A stretch of DNA of 64,000 bases from Bythopirellula sp964195615 (GCA_964195615.1 CAXMSB010000159.1:6863-70862); one strand, 5' to 3'; positions 53,623 through 62,139 are shown, counted from the first letter of the stretch. The notes: generated by a model not told the origin, from the letters alone. Program-made: numbers and translations.

Positions 53623-54240
53623 CTAGGCGTTGGGCTGATTGGCCCCGCGGAGTCGGGAGCGAAGTCGGCTGAGCATCGGGCCGACGCTGTTGGTGGGCAT
53701 GCCGACGGTGCGGCTGATTTCCTGGTAGGTCTTTCCTTCGAGATGAAACATCCGCACGACCTGCGCTTCGTTACCGTCGAGTTGCCCGAGCAATCGCTCG
53801 ACCTCGTCGCGATCAGCAATCCGCTGTTCCGGGCCTGACTCGCCCTCCAAGGCGTTGGCTGCGGCAACTCCCAACGGGGTCGCCGATCGGCTTTCCAGAA
53901 GTTTGCGCACAACCACGCGCCGAGAAATCACGGTTAGATACGTGGCCAAACTACTCTGGCCCCGGAAGCGACGGAGCACGGCGAGATCGTCGGAGACGAC
54001 GGCCAACATCACCTCGGCGGCCAGATCTTCCCGATCGGCTGGCGAGAGCAGTATCGAGCGACTCTGAGCCGTATGGTTGATCACGTGCATCACCAGGCCC
54101 ATGTAGCGGTCGACGAAGTCCTCCCAGGCACGCGGCTTCTTGGCGAGGCAGCGTTCGAGCAAGCTGCGGTCGATTTCGGATAATGCCACGAGTGCTGCCC
54201 TAGAGGGAATGTCGCAAGACGAGGATACCGGCCACCCCAC
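53623..54240 (-). CDS. ECF-type sigma-70 factor
   Basis: RNA polymerase sigma factor with region 2 (WEDFVDRYMGLVMHVINHTAQSRSILLSPADREDLAAEVMLAV, RFRGQSSLATYLTVISRRV) and region 4 (LGQLDGNEAQVVRMFHLEGKTYQEISRTVGMPTNSVGPMLSRLRSRLR). The last part is the HTH that reads the -35 box. The GTG at 54189 (VALSEIDRSLLERCLAKKP) is as likely a start as the ATG at 54240. No anti-sigma gene is next to it, so its signal is unknown. It is convergent with the YbdK-type gene. Confidence 0.93.
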   Translation of the reverse strand: MGWPVSSSCDIPSRAALVALSEIDRSLLERCLAKKPRAWEDFVDRYMGLVMHVINHTAQSRSILLSPADREDLAAEVMLAVVSDDLAVLRRFRGQSSLATYLTVISRRVVVRKLLESRSATPLGVAAANALEGESGPEQRIADRDEVERLLGQLDGNEAQVVRMFHLEGKTYQEISRTVGMPTNSVGPMLSRLRSRLRGANQPNA

Positions 54241-54464
54241 GAGGGCGACATAAGGAACCTACCAAGCGGCGCCCGCTCCTGCTGCAAAGCTAGGGAGCGA
54301 TTCCGGACGTCTAGGTAGGCTACTGCCACCCGGGCGAACCGGTGATTCCAGTGCCGGCTGGTATACCTTTAATTCTAAATAGCCGCTCCGGCGGGAGCAA
54401 GGCGAACGTGTTGGACCCTGTAGACAGAGACTTTCACCGGTACACCTTGCCCGACCCACACCGC

Positions 54465-54496
54465 TTGACAGGGCCCCAGCGGGAGGCGTATATAAT
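54465..54496 (+). promoter_or_regulatory. Sigma-70-type promoter of the ferredoxin gene
   Basis: TTGACA (54465-54470), 18 bases, then TATATAAT (54489-54496), near-perfect consensus. It lies about 195 bases before the ferredoxin start, leaving a long leader of unknown role. From 54241 to 54464 nothing else is recognised. Confidence 0.7.
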
Positions 54497-54690
54497 GGGC
54501 CGGCTGGTAGCGGTTAGAAGGCGAAAGTCTTTTCCAGGTAAATACTTGTCCTCTGTCAGCCGATACAGGTATCATTCAAAAATTGCGAGGCGTCAGCGGA
54601 CCGCTCAACCGGCCGCGGCCCCTCCCCCTCCCGTGTGCTCGGCACACGTTGGTTTCGCCGTCGTAGATGTCGTAGAAGGAGACTTAGAGG

Positions 54691-54969
54691 ATGACTCACG
54701 TTGTATGTGAACCTTGCTTTGGCTGCAAATACACCGATTGTGTGGTGGTTTGTCCGGTAGAGTGCTTCTACGAGGGCGAGCAGATATTGTACATCCATGC
54801 CGATGAATGCATTGACTGCGAAGCATGCGTGCCGGAGTGCCCCGTCGAGGCGATCTTCCACGAAGACAACGTCCCCGAGGAATGGGCCGACTTCACGGCA
54901 CTCAATGCCGAAATGGCCCCGCAGTGCCCGGTGATCACCGAAAAGAAAGAACCGCTGTGCGACACTTGA
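54691..54969 (+). CDS. fdxA: Ferredoxin, 7Fe (3Fe-4S/4Fe-4S) type
   Basis: A 92-residue soluble electron carrier. The cysteines at 6, 9, 12, 17, 21 and 25 in CEPCFGCKYTDCVVVCPVEC and the second set C40-x2-C43-x2-C46-x3-C50-P follow the pattern of the 7Fe ferredoxins of the Mycobacterium/Azotobacter FdxA type (CxxxxxxCxxxC plus CxxCxxCxxxCP). The end is the typical DFTALNAEMAPQCPVITEKK. A good GAAGGAGA site 10 bases before the ATG supports the start. It has its own promoter and terminator. Confidence 0.95.
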   Translation: MTHVVCEPCFGCKYTDCVVVCPVECFYEGEQILYIHADECIDCEACVPECPVEAIFHEDNVPEEWADFTALNAEMAPQCPVITEKKEPLCDT

Positions 54970-55012
54970 GCGGTTGCTCGAACGTGTGCGGCTCAGCGTA
55001 AAAGAACATTCG

Positions 55013-55046
55013 CCGCCGTCCGTGTCTTTCGGACGGCGGTTTTTTC
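55013..55046 (+). terminator. Factor-independent terminator after the ferredoxin gene
   Basis: A perfect 10-bp stem CCGCCGTCCG with a 7-base loop is followed by six T. It lies about 45 bases after the stop, before the opposite HNH gene. Confidence 0.92.
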
Positions 55047-55066
55047 GTTGTGCGACTCGCTTCTTG

Positions 55067-55699
55067 CTACTTCAGATCGACCGACCAGTAGGCCGAGTCG
55101 AGGAATGTTTTCCAACTGGCGTACTTGGGATTGCCCAGCTTGATTGAGAGCAGCGGGCTTCGCTTGGGCCGCGTAGGCTTCTTGATCAGCCTCATGCGCG
55201 CCTCTTTGGGAGTGCGGCCCCCCTTGCGGACGTTGCATTTTACGCACGCGCAAACCAGGTTTTCCCAACTCGTGCCGCCGCCCCGACAGGTGGGCAACAC
55301 GTGGTCGAGGCTCAGTTCGGAAGTCGAGAAACGCTTGCCGCAGTACTGGCACAGATTGGCGTCACGGGCGAATATGTTGCGACGATTCAAGCGTACCCGC
55401 TGCTTCGGCAAGCGATCGTAGTGCAACAGACGCAGCACGCGCGGCACGCACACCTCGAAGTTGACGCTGCGGATCCAATCTTCGTCGGGCCCCTTGAACC
55501 CGGCTTTCAGTTCGCTAACTTCCCGCCAGGAGTGAAAGTCGTAGTTGGCGTATTGGCCGTCCTCGATGTGAATCACTTCGGCGATGCAATTCAGCAGCAA
55601 GCCGAAAGCTCGCCGGACGCCGACCACGTGAACCGCCATGTACTGGCGATTGAGAACTAAGACACTGGCATTGAGCCCACTGACTGCGGCGGTCGACAT
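55067..55699 (-). CDS. HNH endonuclease family protein
   Basis: A 210-residue protein from the ATG at 55699 (the open frame reaches 55744). The HNH site is RDANLCQYCGKRFSTSELSLDHVLPTCRGGGTSWENLVCACVKCN, with a CxxC...CxxC zinc frame and His in LDHV; the N-terminal half (VLVLNRQYMAVHVVGVRRAFGLLL) is the planctomycete HNH-protein type. Likely a DNA-binding or cutting protein; it is not near a phage gene. Confidence 0.88.
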   Translation of the reverse strand: MSTAAVSGLNASVLVLNRQYMAVHVVGVRRAFGLLLNCIAEVIHIEDGQYANYDFHSWREVSELKAGFKGPDEDWIRSVNFEVCVPRVLRLLHYDRLPKQRVRLNRRNIFARDANLCQYCGKRFSTSELSLDHVLPTCRGGGTSWENLVCACVKCNVRKGGRTPKEARMRLIKKPTRPKRSPLLSIKLGNPKYASWKTFLDSAYWSVDLK

Positions 55700-55961
55700 T
55701 ACAACAAACCCTTCCCGTCCTATCCTATCACGGCATTCCTGCACGCTAGGTTGTAGCTCGCTCTCCTGCGATCAACGATTCGCCGCTGCCTGGTCAGTCG
55801 ACTCAAGAGACGTGATCGCTTTACAAAGCGACCACGAACCTCGTCGACCTGGAAGGCAGACGTTGCCAGGCGGGTTGTGGCAACACCAGGCAATGCGGCG
55901 AGACCAACTGCCAGCTAAGCTCGCATACAACTCACCCAACCCAAAATGAAAAGGAGGTCGC

Positions 55962-56396
55962 ATGGCGAATCTGTCGCTTAGTGACACCTTCATTCTAGAC
56001 AGCCTTGTCGAACAAAACCAGCAGACATTTCGTCCATTTTCATCGGCGTTTGGCTTTTCCCTCGCATCAGAACCCCAATTACCGCCGATACTTCGGTTTC
56101 TGTCGGGCCTGGTCCAAGGCTGCCTTGCCAGCTGGAGATACCGACAACGGTCGGCACAATGCGTTCTACCTGGCTCACGATCTGGGCACGCAATTTGCCC
56201 TCATCTTGAAACCGAATTCCAACCTGGAAAATATTCTTTTCTCAAAAGTGGACGAAAAAACCTGGAAAGATTGTCTTGCCCCTGGTCAATGATCCTCGCT
56301 AGGATAAATGAGGGTGCAGTTCTTATGTCTTTTTGGACTGCACGGGGCCTTTGTCTTTTGGGGAGTCGGTGTGATGATTCATTACACGTGCGATAG
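55962..56396 (+). CDS. Hypothetical ORF with a perfect Shine-Dalgarno site
   Basis: A 144-residue ORF without recognised family. It is listed because AAGGAGG lies 5 bases before the ATG, one of the strongest ribosome sites in the window. The sequence is basic and rich in Leu, Ser and Arg, and its codon use is not typical, so it may be a frameshifted or decayed gene; it overlaps the next gene by 23 bases. From 55745 to 55950 no gene is recognised. Confidence 0.25.
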   Translation: MANLSLSDTFILDSLVEQNQQTFRPFSSAFGFSLASEPQLPPILRFLSGLVQGCLASWRYRQRSAQCVLPGSRSGHAICPHLETEFQPGKYSFLKSGRKNLERLSCPWSMILARINEGAVLMSFWTARGLCLLGSRCDDSLHVR

Positions 56397-56679
56397 CTGC
56401 AGACGGACCATCGATCCGGAAGTTGAGCTCCGCTACGTTGTCCGTCTAGAAGTCTACGCTTCGCTCGAGCCGATCGAGGATGAACTGCACGATGATCGCG
56501 ATCATCTGCAGGAAATCCAAGAAATCCTCGAGCGGCTCGACGACGCCCAGGACGAGCAAGTCTGCGACGACGTGTATCACCACCAACGCTTCGATCTGTG
56601 CAGCGAGTGCCGTAAGAGGTATGTCAATAATCCTCTCGCTCGTCCGACGGCCCACCATCTCGATTTCAGCCAGAACTGA
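56374..56679 (+). CDS. Conserved Cys-rich (zinc-ribbon-like) planctomycete protein
   Basis: A 101-residue acidic protein from the ATG at 56374 (GTG 56371 is possible). CDSCRRTIDPEVELRYVVRLEVYASLEPIED at the start and FDLCSECRKRY near the end hold two CxxC pairs that could bind zinc. A helical acidic segment (HDDRDHLQEIQEILERLDDAQDEQV) lies between. I recognise the pattern from planctomycetes; no function is known. It is upstream of the thermonuclease-like gene. Confidence 0.7.
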   Translation: MIHYTCDSCRRTIDPEVELRYVVRLEVYASLEPIEDELHDDRDHLQEIQEILERLDDAQDEQVCDDVYHHQRFDLCSECRKRYVNNPLARPTAHHLDFSQN

Positions 56680-56707
56680 TCTTTCCGCACTGTCAGGCTC
56701 TCGATTC

Positions 56708-57256
56708 ATGACCCGTCGTGTGCGACGCAACTCTTGGCCGCGGGCGATGGTCATTCTGGCGGTGCTATTGCTGGTTGCCATCCGCGGATGGAATGAGCGA
56801 GATTCTTTCGAGTCGCCCGATTCGCAGCAGACGCGTCGGGACGACGGCACGCTTGAGGCGGGCGAGTACCGAGTGTTGCGAGTGATCGACGGCGACACGC
56901 TATTGCTGGAGCACGCCCGCACCCGGGTACGGCTACAGGGCATCGACACTCCCGAAACCGTCAAGGAAGACACAGCCGTCGAAGACTGGGGGCCCGAGTC
57001 GACGCAGTACACCAAACGGTTTGTCCAAGATGCCGAAGGGCGCGTACGGATCGAAGTCGACGGCGAAGCCGTGGACCGCTACGGACGTCAGTTGGTGTTC
57101 GTTTGGCTCAACGACCGGATGTTGAACGAGGAACTGGTGCGGCAAGGCCTAGCCCGGGCGAAGCTGGCCTACGACTACAGCGAAGCGAAGAAACAACGGC
57201 TGCGGGCAGCCGAAGACGAAGCACAGAGCAACAAGGTCGGCATTTGGAGTAAGTAG
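56708..57256 (+). CDS. Thermonuclease-like (SNase-fold) protein
   Basis: A 182-residue protein with a single N-terminal membrane segment (WPRAMVILAVLLLVAIRGW), then the staphylococcal-nuclease fold: VLRVIDGDTLLLEHARTRVRLQGIDTPETVKED with the calcium-binding Asp and the catalytic Arg and Glu, and VDRYGRQLVFVWLNDRMLNEELVRQG with the second catalytic Arg. The end NKVGIWSK is typical. Probably an envelope-anchored nuclease. The ATG at 56708 is preferred; the open frame to 56480 overlaps the previous gene. Confidence 0.88.
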   Translation: MTRRVRRNSWPRAMVILAVLLLVAIRGWNERDSFESPDSQQTRRDDGTLEAGEYRVLRVIDGDTLLLEHARTRVRLQGIDTPETVKEDTAVEDWGPESTQYTKRFVQDAEGRVRIEVDGEAVDRYGRQLVFVWLNDRMLNEELVRQGLARAKLAYDYSEAKKQRLRAAEDEAQSNKVGIWSK

Positions 57257-57308
57257 TAAGCCGCGAGGCGCTAGCCGAGCGCTCGGCTAGCGCCTCGCGG
57301 CTTACTAC
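57253..57308. repeat. Perfect 56-bp palindrome, two-way terminator-like
   Basis: Bases 57253-57280 are the exact reverse complement of 57281-57308, with no central loop; the half ends GGCGCTAGCCGAGC. It overlaps the TAG stop of the thermonuclease-like gene and lies before the end of the opposite gene. It can stop transcription from both sides, but the lack of a T-run and the perfect symmetry also fit an intergenic repeat. Confidence 0.8.
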
Positions 57309-57323
57309 CTTCTGGTACTGGCG

Positions 57324-58454
57324 CTAGCGGACTAGAATCCCGCCGGGCGGTAGGCCTTGGGCGACCGGTTGTTGCGGTGGCGACTGCCCCAGGGGCACGG
57401 CCGGATAGGTGGCCAGCGGGGTTGGGCCCGGATGCACGGGTGGCGGCGTTGCGAAAGCTGTAGCGCCGCGGACTGTCTCGGGCGTCAGCCCCACAAACGA
57501 CGGCGAGGCCCCCGTCGACCAATCGTTGCTCCCCGCGCTGCTGATCGCTGGAAACGCTCCCGGCGGGGCCGTCCCCAGGTCGATCTGCGGATAGCCGCTC
57601 AATGCGGGCAGGCTCCACAGAGCCGGATTGTTCGCCACTTGGTTCAAAGCGACCGTCCCCACGTCGATCGACAGCGACATCTGCGCCGCTGGCATCCGAA
57701 TTTCCACTTCTTGCGGCAGCGACACACCCTGACCTGGGTAAAACCGATGAGAGCGAGCCACGGAGCTGGCCAGCAGCGTGCCCGAAGTGTCGTACACATG
57801 CTGCTCCAGCACCCAGGCCCGTCGGGCGTCGATCACGGTGCTCTTGGTCATCGTGCCGCTGCGGGTCTGTATCACCGAACGAATTTCCACGGTACCGTCG
57901 CCATGGGGCAAGGGACCTTCGTGGCGGTCGTTCGGCGAGAACTGCATCATTCCCAGCGCATCGGAAAGCCAATGCGGCTCCACCGGCATCAACTGCTGCG
58001 CGGCGCTGCCGACGAATTGATCGTGTCGAGAGAAGTAGAGAGCCGGCGGATCGTTCCGTCGCACCCAAAACCAAAACAGCTCTTCGTTGCTGCCCAAGTC
58101 AACCTCGGGTCCAGTCAGCGCGGTCGACGCCTGCAAACGCAAGCGACCGGGCCGCTGGGCGGCGATGTTGCCACGCAGAAGCGGAATGGCTGGCATCCCC
58201 GGCACGGTGATCGACGCGTTGTTACTCTGGTAGCTGACGATCCGCGACGAATTCTGATTCACCGCGGCAATCACCTGCTCCAGCGACGAACCGGGCAGTA
58301 ACACCTCAGGCGCGGGTGGGCCCAGCGATGTGGCAAACGGATTGCGGAACGATCGCGAACAGGTTGCCCCCGAGCCGCAAAACAAGAGCAGCACCAGCAG
58401 CAGGCCTTGGAGAGGCCCGCTCAACGCGGCGGCGGATCGAGACGTACTCGGCAT
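57324..58454 (-). CDS. Exported conserved planctomycete protein of unknown function
   Basis: A 376-residue protein with an N-terminal signal sequence (LLLVLLLFCGSGATC, with a cysteine after Gly-Ala-Thr that is not a clean lipobox). The body has beta-rich sequence (GNIAAQRPGRLRLQASTALTGPEVDLGSNEELFWFWVRR) reminiscent of LolA- or DUF4292-type lipoprotein-binding domains, and the end is a Pro-rich tail of about 70 residues. No family was assigned with confidence. It is 7 bases after the upstream gene of 174 residues, so co-transcribed. Confidence 0.6.
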   Translation of the reverse strand: MPSTSRSAAALSGPLQGLLLVLLLFCGSGATCSRSFRNPFATSLGPPAPEVLLPGSSLEQVIAAVNQNSSRIVSYQSNNASITVPGMPAIPLLRGNIAAQRPGRLRLQASTALTGPEVDLGSNEELFWFWVRRNDPPALYFSRHDQFVGSAAQQLMPVEPHWLSDALGMMQFSPNDRHEGPLPHGDGTVEIRSVIQTRSGTMTKSTVIDARRAWVLEQHVYDTSGTLLASSVARSHRFYPGQGVSLPQEVEIRMPAAQMSLSIDVGTVALNQVANNPALWSLPALSGYPQIDLGTAPPGAFPAISSAGSNDWSTGASPSFVGLTPETVRGATAFATPPPVHPGPTPLATYPAVPLGQSPPQQPVAQGLPPGGILVR

Positions 58455-58461
58455 GCGTGTT

Positions 58462-58986
58462 TCAGTCCGTGGCAGGAATATCGGGCGGCGAATCGGTTTC
58501 TCCGTCGCCGTAGAGTAGATCGATCATCCGCTGCTGAAGCTGCTCAGCCTGTGCGGCGTCGGGCTCGGCCACGAGCAACTTGAACTGTTCGTCGCGGCGC
58601 GGACAGAACACAGTCAGCACCTCGCGCCCGTCCTCATTCTGCTGGGCATGTTCGCGGCGCACCGCACGTCGCCGCAGCAGCAAGAGCCCCAACAGATATC
58701 GGAACGGCTCGTCCTCCGGTCGACCGTCCAGCGCGACGAACAGATTGAGCATCACGTCGGTCGGCGCCAGCTTGGGCTTGGAACCATCCTTAACCGGCAC
58801 GCGCGACCTCCACCAGCCCACGCTCTCCTCGGGACCGCCTTCCCACGCCTCGACACTGTAGTCGCGGCGCACGAGCTCAGCGCCCTCTGCTTCGAGAACC
58901 GAAAAATAAACATCGCCCGGCTCCATCTCGCGGTCGGTCGACGCGCAACGTCGACTACAGCTCCGGACGTCAAATTCAAGCAACAT
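58462..58986 (-). CDS. Conserved planctomycete protein of unknown function
   Basis: A 174-residue cytoplasmic protein with MLLEFDVRSCSRRCASTDREMEPGDVYFSVLEAEG at the start (three Cys) and YLLGLLLLRRRAVRREHAQQNEDG, then LTVFCPRRDEQFKLLVAEP near the end. I recognise the start as conserved in Pirellulales, but know no function. First gene of a two-gene run with the exported protein at 57324-58454. From 58987 to 59165 no gene is recognised. Confidence 0.65.
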   Translation of the reverse strand: MLLEFDVRSCSRRCASTDREMEPGDVYFSVLEAEGAELVRRDYSVEAWEGGPEESVGWWRSRVPVKDGSKPKLAPTDVMLNLFVALDGRPEDEPFRYLLGLLLLRRRAVRREHAQQNEDGREVLTVFCPRRDEQFKLLVAEPDAAQAEQLQQRMIDLLYGDGETDSPPDIPATD

Positions 58987-59165
58987 GGATCAGTGCGACT
59001 CCAAAACCATTCGCGACAGCAAGCCGCAAGCAGGAAAAGTCGGCGAATCGTAGCGATTCGCGCCCCCACTAACAAGACAAACCAGACAAGGTGCTATCAG
59101 CTACCACGCCCCATCTCCCCAAGCGAGCCGTGCCGTCCCCCGGCCACGGCAGGGGCTCCGAAGCC

Positions 59166-59417
59166 TCAATAAGCCCGAAAAAACCGCGAGCTAGTCCCCT
59201 CAGCGCCGATGAGAAATTCCACCCGTTTTGCACAGCGGGGACAATTGCCGACGTAAGCGGTCTGCTCTCGGTTGGGGTACACCCGGCTGTAGACGTCGCA
59301 ACACTCGAAATGGATGCCCAAGAACTTGCCGCCCGGCGCAGCCCCGCCGGCGGCCGAACGCGGCGTAGGCTCCGCGCCGGTCGAGAGATCAAGATTTCGG
59401 CCCTTGTCCGTCATCAA
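59166..59417 (-). CDS. Small conserved zinc-ribbon-like protein
   Basis: An 83-residue protein with FLGIHFECCDVYSRVYPNREQTAYVGNCPRCAKRVEFLIG, in which CC and CPRC could bind a metal. The pattern is conserved in planctomycetes. The start is either of two adjacent Met codons; the first 28 residues are low-complexity. Function unknown. From 59418 to 59590 no gene is recognised. Confidence 0.6.
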   Translation of the reverse strand: MMTDKGRNLDLSTGAEPTPRSAAGGAAPGGKFLGIHFECCDVYSRVYPNREQTAYVGNCPRCAKRVEFLIGAEGTSSRFFRAY

Positions 59418-59590
59418 GCGATTTGTCCAATGAGGTGCTTAAGACGCGTCCAGAGACGAGGCAGCGGCTGGAACCCGGTACGAATTCTACTTCGTCCGCC
59501 GGCTGGCCCCAACCTGAGTTCCCTCGCACTGCCCCGTAGGATCCGACCTTCGCCGCGGCCCCTCGGGCTTTTTTCAGCCCCCTGCGAACC

Positions 59591-59619
59591 TTGACCGCAC
59601 CGATTCCCTCCGCTAGAGT
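59591..59619 (+). promoter_or_regulatory. Sigma-70-type promoter of the leu leader
   Basis: TTGACC, 17 bases, TAGAGT. The spacing is ideal; the -10 box matches TATAAT at four positions. Transcription would start near 59626, 58 bases before the leader peptide start. Confidence 0.5.
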
Positions 59620-59683
59620 TGAGTGGGTTGGGTCGGCCCAGTTCCGCTCAACCCCAACCAGTCGGTCAACCGAAGAAGAAGAC

Positions 59684-59743
59684 ATGTCCTACGAATCCTT
59701 ATTAAGCCTGCTTCTACTGGAGCTCCCTGAGAGCGGGACTTAA
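59684..59743 (+). CDS. leuL: Leucine leader peptide, attenuator of leuA
   Basis: A 19-codon ORF, MSYESLLSLLLLELPESGT, with AAGAAG just upstream. Seven of the 19 residues are leucine, with TTA TTA, then CTG CTT CTA CTG and CTC. A ribosome short of charged tRNA-Leu would stall here. Downstream, bases 59739-59748 can pair with 59779-59788 (9 of 10 positions, one G-U), which breaks the terminator stem at 59782-59812. leuA starts 136 bases after this stop. This matches the classic enterobacterial leu attenuator in logic; the function is inferred from sequence. The two UUA codons are striking in this GC-rich setting. Confidence 0.8.
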   Translation: MSYESLLSLLLLELPESGT

Positions 59744-59781
59744 GGTTCGTACAGACAGCACCAAGCTAAATCAACTATGAA

Positions 59782-59812
59782 CCCTGAGGCCCGCCGGCTT
59801 CGGGGTTTTTTT
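59782..59812 (+). terminator. Attenuator terminator before leuA
   Basis: Stem CCCTGAGGCC (59782-59791) with GGCTTCGGGG (59796-59805), two G-U pairs, 4-base loop, then seven T. Its left arm overlaps the antiterminator partner 59779-59788, so the two folds exclude each other. Confidence 0.85.
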
Positions 59813-59878
59813 CGTTTCCTGTCCCGTTTCACTCGTTTATAGTATTCAACCACTGCCAACTACCTACGGACCACTACC

Positions 59879-61438
59879 ATGTCCCCATCTAGCGAACACC
59901 GCCAGATTACCGTCTTCGACACGACCTTGCGCGACGGCGAGCAATCGCCCGGCTGCAGCATGAACTTGAGCGAGAAGCTCGAAATCGCGCAGGCGCTGGT
60001 CGATCTGGGCGTGGACGTCATCGAAGCCGGATTTCCGATTACCTCGGTAGGCGATTTTGAAGCGGTGCGCGAGATCGCCAATACGGTGCAGGGCTCGACC
60101 ATCTGCGGCTTGGCCCGCTGCCGGGATCAGGACATCGACCGTGCTTGGGAAGCGATCAAAGACGGCGACGACGTGCGGATTCACGTTTTCCTCGCCACCA
60201 GTGCCATCCATCGCGAACACAAGCTCCGCATGGACAAGGAGGAGATCATCCGCCGCGCGGTCGCGGGAGTCGTCCGAGCCAAAGCGCTCTGCGACAACAT
60301 CGAGTTCTCGCCCGAAGACGCGGCTCGCACCGAGATCGACTTCCTCTGCGAAGTGGTCGAAGCGGCCATCACCGCCGGGGCCACTACGGTAAACATTCCC
60401 GACACGGTCGGCTACGCCACGCCGGCCCATTTTAGCGACGTGATCTCCAGCCTCGTCAATCGCGTACCGAACATCGACCAGGCAGTCATCAGCGTACACT
60501 GCCACAACGACTTGGGTTTGGCCGTGGCCAACAGCCTAGCCGCTGTCGAGAACGGAGCGGGCCAGATCGAATGCACGATCAACGGGCTCGGCGAACGGGC
60601 CGGCAATTGCTCGCTGGAAGAGGTGGTCATGGCGCTCCGCACCCGCGGCGACTACTATCAGACGGATACCCGGATCAACACGCCCCGATTGGTTCCGACG
60701 AGTCGGTTGGTGTCGAACATTACCGGCATGTTGGTCCAGCGCAACAAAGCGATCGTCGGCCGCAACGCCTTCGCCCACGAAGCAGGCATCCATCAGGACG
60801 GCATGCTCAAGGAGCGGACCACCTACGAAATCATGCGGCCCGAGGACGTCGGCTTTTCGCAAACCGATTTGGTGCTCGGCAAACATAGCGGCCGAGCCGC
60901 CTTGGCCGACCGTGCCAAGGCGTTGGGCTATCATCTCGCCGACGAGCAACTCAACGCGGTTTTCGAGAGTCTCAAGGATCTGGCCGACAAGAAAAAGGAG
61001 GTTTACGACGGCGACATCGCGGCCCTCATCGAGCAGAGTAACACCCAGATCGTCGACCAATGGCAATTCGTTTCGTACGAGGTGCATGCCACGAGCGGCC
61101 AATCGCCCTCGGCCACGATCACGTTGTCACGCGACGACAAGCCGCACACGGTTACCAAGCAATGTGGCGACGGACCGCTCGACGCGCTGTTCCATGCCGT
61201 GGAAGAAATCACCGGCAAGAGCGTCGTGGTGCGCGACTTCCGCGTGCAAAGCGCCAGCCGCGGCAAAGACGCCCAGGGCGAGTCGCTCGTCGAGGTGGAG
61301 CACAACGGCCAGTTGTATCGCGGACGTGGTGTTTCGACCGACACGGTCGAAGCCGGCGCCCGAGCGTTCCTCAACGCCATCAATCGCGTCGAGGTCGGCG
61401 CCGGCCAGACGGTGCAGCAGCCGAAAGGTGCCGTGTGA
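59879..61438 (+). CDS. leuA: 2-Isopropylmalate synthase
   Basis: First committed enzyme of leucine synthesis: acetyl-CoA plus 2-oxoisovalerate gives 2-isopropylmalate. The 519-residue product has the TIM-barrel motifs VFDTTLRDGEQSPGCSMN at the start, HCHNDLGLAVANSLAAVENGA with metal-binding His, and GLGERAGNCSLEEVVMALRTRG; the linker (HEAGIHQDGMLKERTTYEIM) and the C-terminal allosteric domain for leucine feedback (about residues 390-510) are present. It should thus be controlled twice, by leucine binding and by the leader. The only leu gene in the window. Confidence 0.97.
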   Translation: MSPSSEHRQITVFDTTLRDGEQSPGCSMNLSEKLEIAQALVDLGVDVIEAGFPITSVGDFEAVREIANTVQGSTICGLARCRDQDIDRAWEAIKDGDDVRIHVFLATSAIHREHKLRMDKEEIIRRAVAGVVRAKALCDNIEFSPEDAARTEIDFLCEVVEAAITAGATTVNIPDTVGYATPAHFSDVISSLVNRVPNIDQAVISVHCHNDLGLAVANSLAAVENGAGQIECTINGLGERAGNCSLEEVVMALRTRGDYYQTDTRINTPRLVPTSRLVSNITGMLVQRNKAIVGRNAFAHEAGIHQDGMLKERTTYEIMRPEDVGFSQTDLVLGKHSGRAALADRAKALGYHLADEQLNAVFESLKDLADKKKEVYDGDIAALIEQSNTQIVDQWQFVSYEVHATSGQSPSATITLSRDDKPHTVTKQCGDGPLDALFHAVEEITGKSVVVRDFRVQSASRGKDAQGESLVEVEHNGQLYRGRGVSTDTVEAGARAFLNAINRVEVGAGQTVQQPKGAV

Positions 61439-61468
61439 GATCAGAGGTCAGGGGGCAGGGGTCAGGGG

Positions 61469-61957
61469 CTACAGGACGAACGCCATGACGTAGAACACCC
61501 AACCGGTGACCGTGGTGAGTACCATGTCCCAGGCAGCCAGCCGGGCCCAGCGGCGATGAAACTTGCTATGTTCATTGGGCGCTGCGGGTCTGGGAAATCG
61601 TCGCCAGGCCTTGGCGAGTACGACAACCCACAACACAACCGTGGTCACCGCAAAAAAAAGATGGATCGACAACGCCGTTATCACTGCCGTGGATGCTACG
61701 CCGCCGATTTCACCCGCAGCCCGTTCCTGCCAACCGTGCAACTGCACGTCGGTTTCGAACGCCGAAAGCACAACCACCAACACGGCAGCCAACGTCAACT
61801 GAATCCGCTTGTGCAATTCGTAGCGCCCATGGCGCCGGACCAGCCAGATGCTCCAACCCAGCACAGCAAGCACCAGCACCATGCCCAGGCAAACCGCATC
61901 GAGCATCAAGGAAGCCCGCGTTCCCAGAAATCCGTTCCAACCTGGAAAATCCATCAC
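61469..61957 (-). CDS. DUF420 family membrane protein
   Basis: A 162-residue inner-membrane protein with four segments (LDAVCLGMVLVLAVLGWSIWLV, IQLTLAAVLVVVLSAF, IHLFFAVTTVVLWVVVLAKAW, AAWDMVLTTVTGWVFYVMAFVL) and conserved histidines (HGRYELHKRIQL, SIHLFFAV, KFHRRWARLAAWD). DUF420 proteins relate to cytochrome oxidase assembly factors, but this one stands alone. It is convergent with leuA. From 61958 to 62139 no gene is recognised. Confidence 0.8.
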   Translation of the reverse strand: MMDFPGWNGFLGTRASLMLDAVCLGMVLVLAVLGWSIWLVRRHGRYELHKRIQLTLAAVLVVVLSAFETDVQLHGWQERAAGEIGGVASTAVITALSIHLFFAVTTVVLWVVVLAKAWRRFPRPAAPNEHSKFHRRWARLAAWDMVLTTVTGWVFYVMAFVL

Positions 61958-62139
61958 GTTGTTGCTCGTCGCAGCGAGAAAAGATCGTGCCGCCCAATTC
62001 CATTGTTGGCGGCTTCGTCAGAACAAAGTACCCTGATAGCTTCCTTTAAGGAAGAGCAGACTTACACATCGCGGATAGCGGATTCTGGACTGCGGAATTT
62101 CCTTCCCCATTCCGGATTCTCGTATCCTTTATCAAGCAT

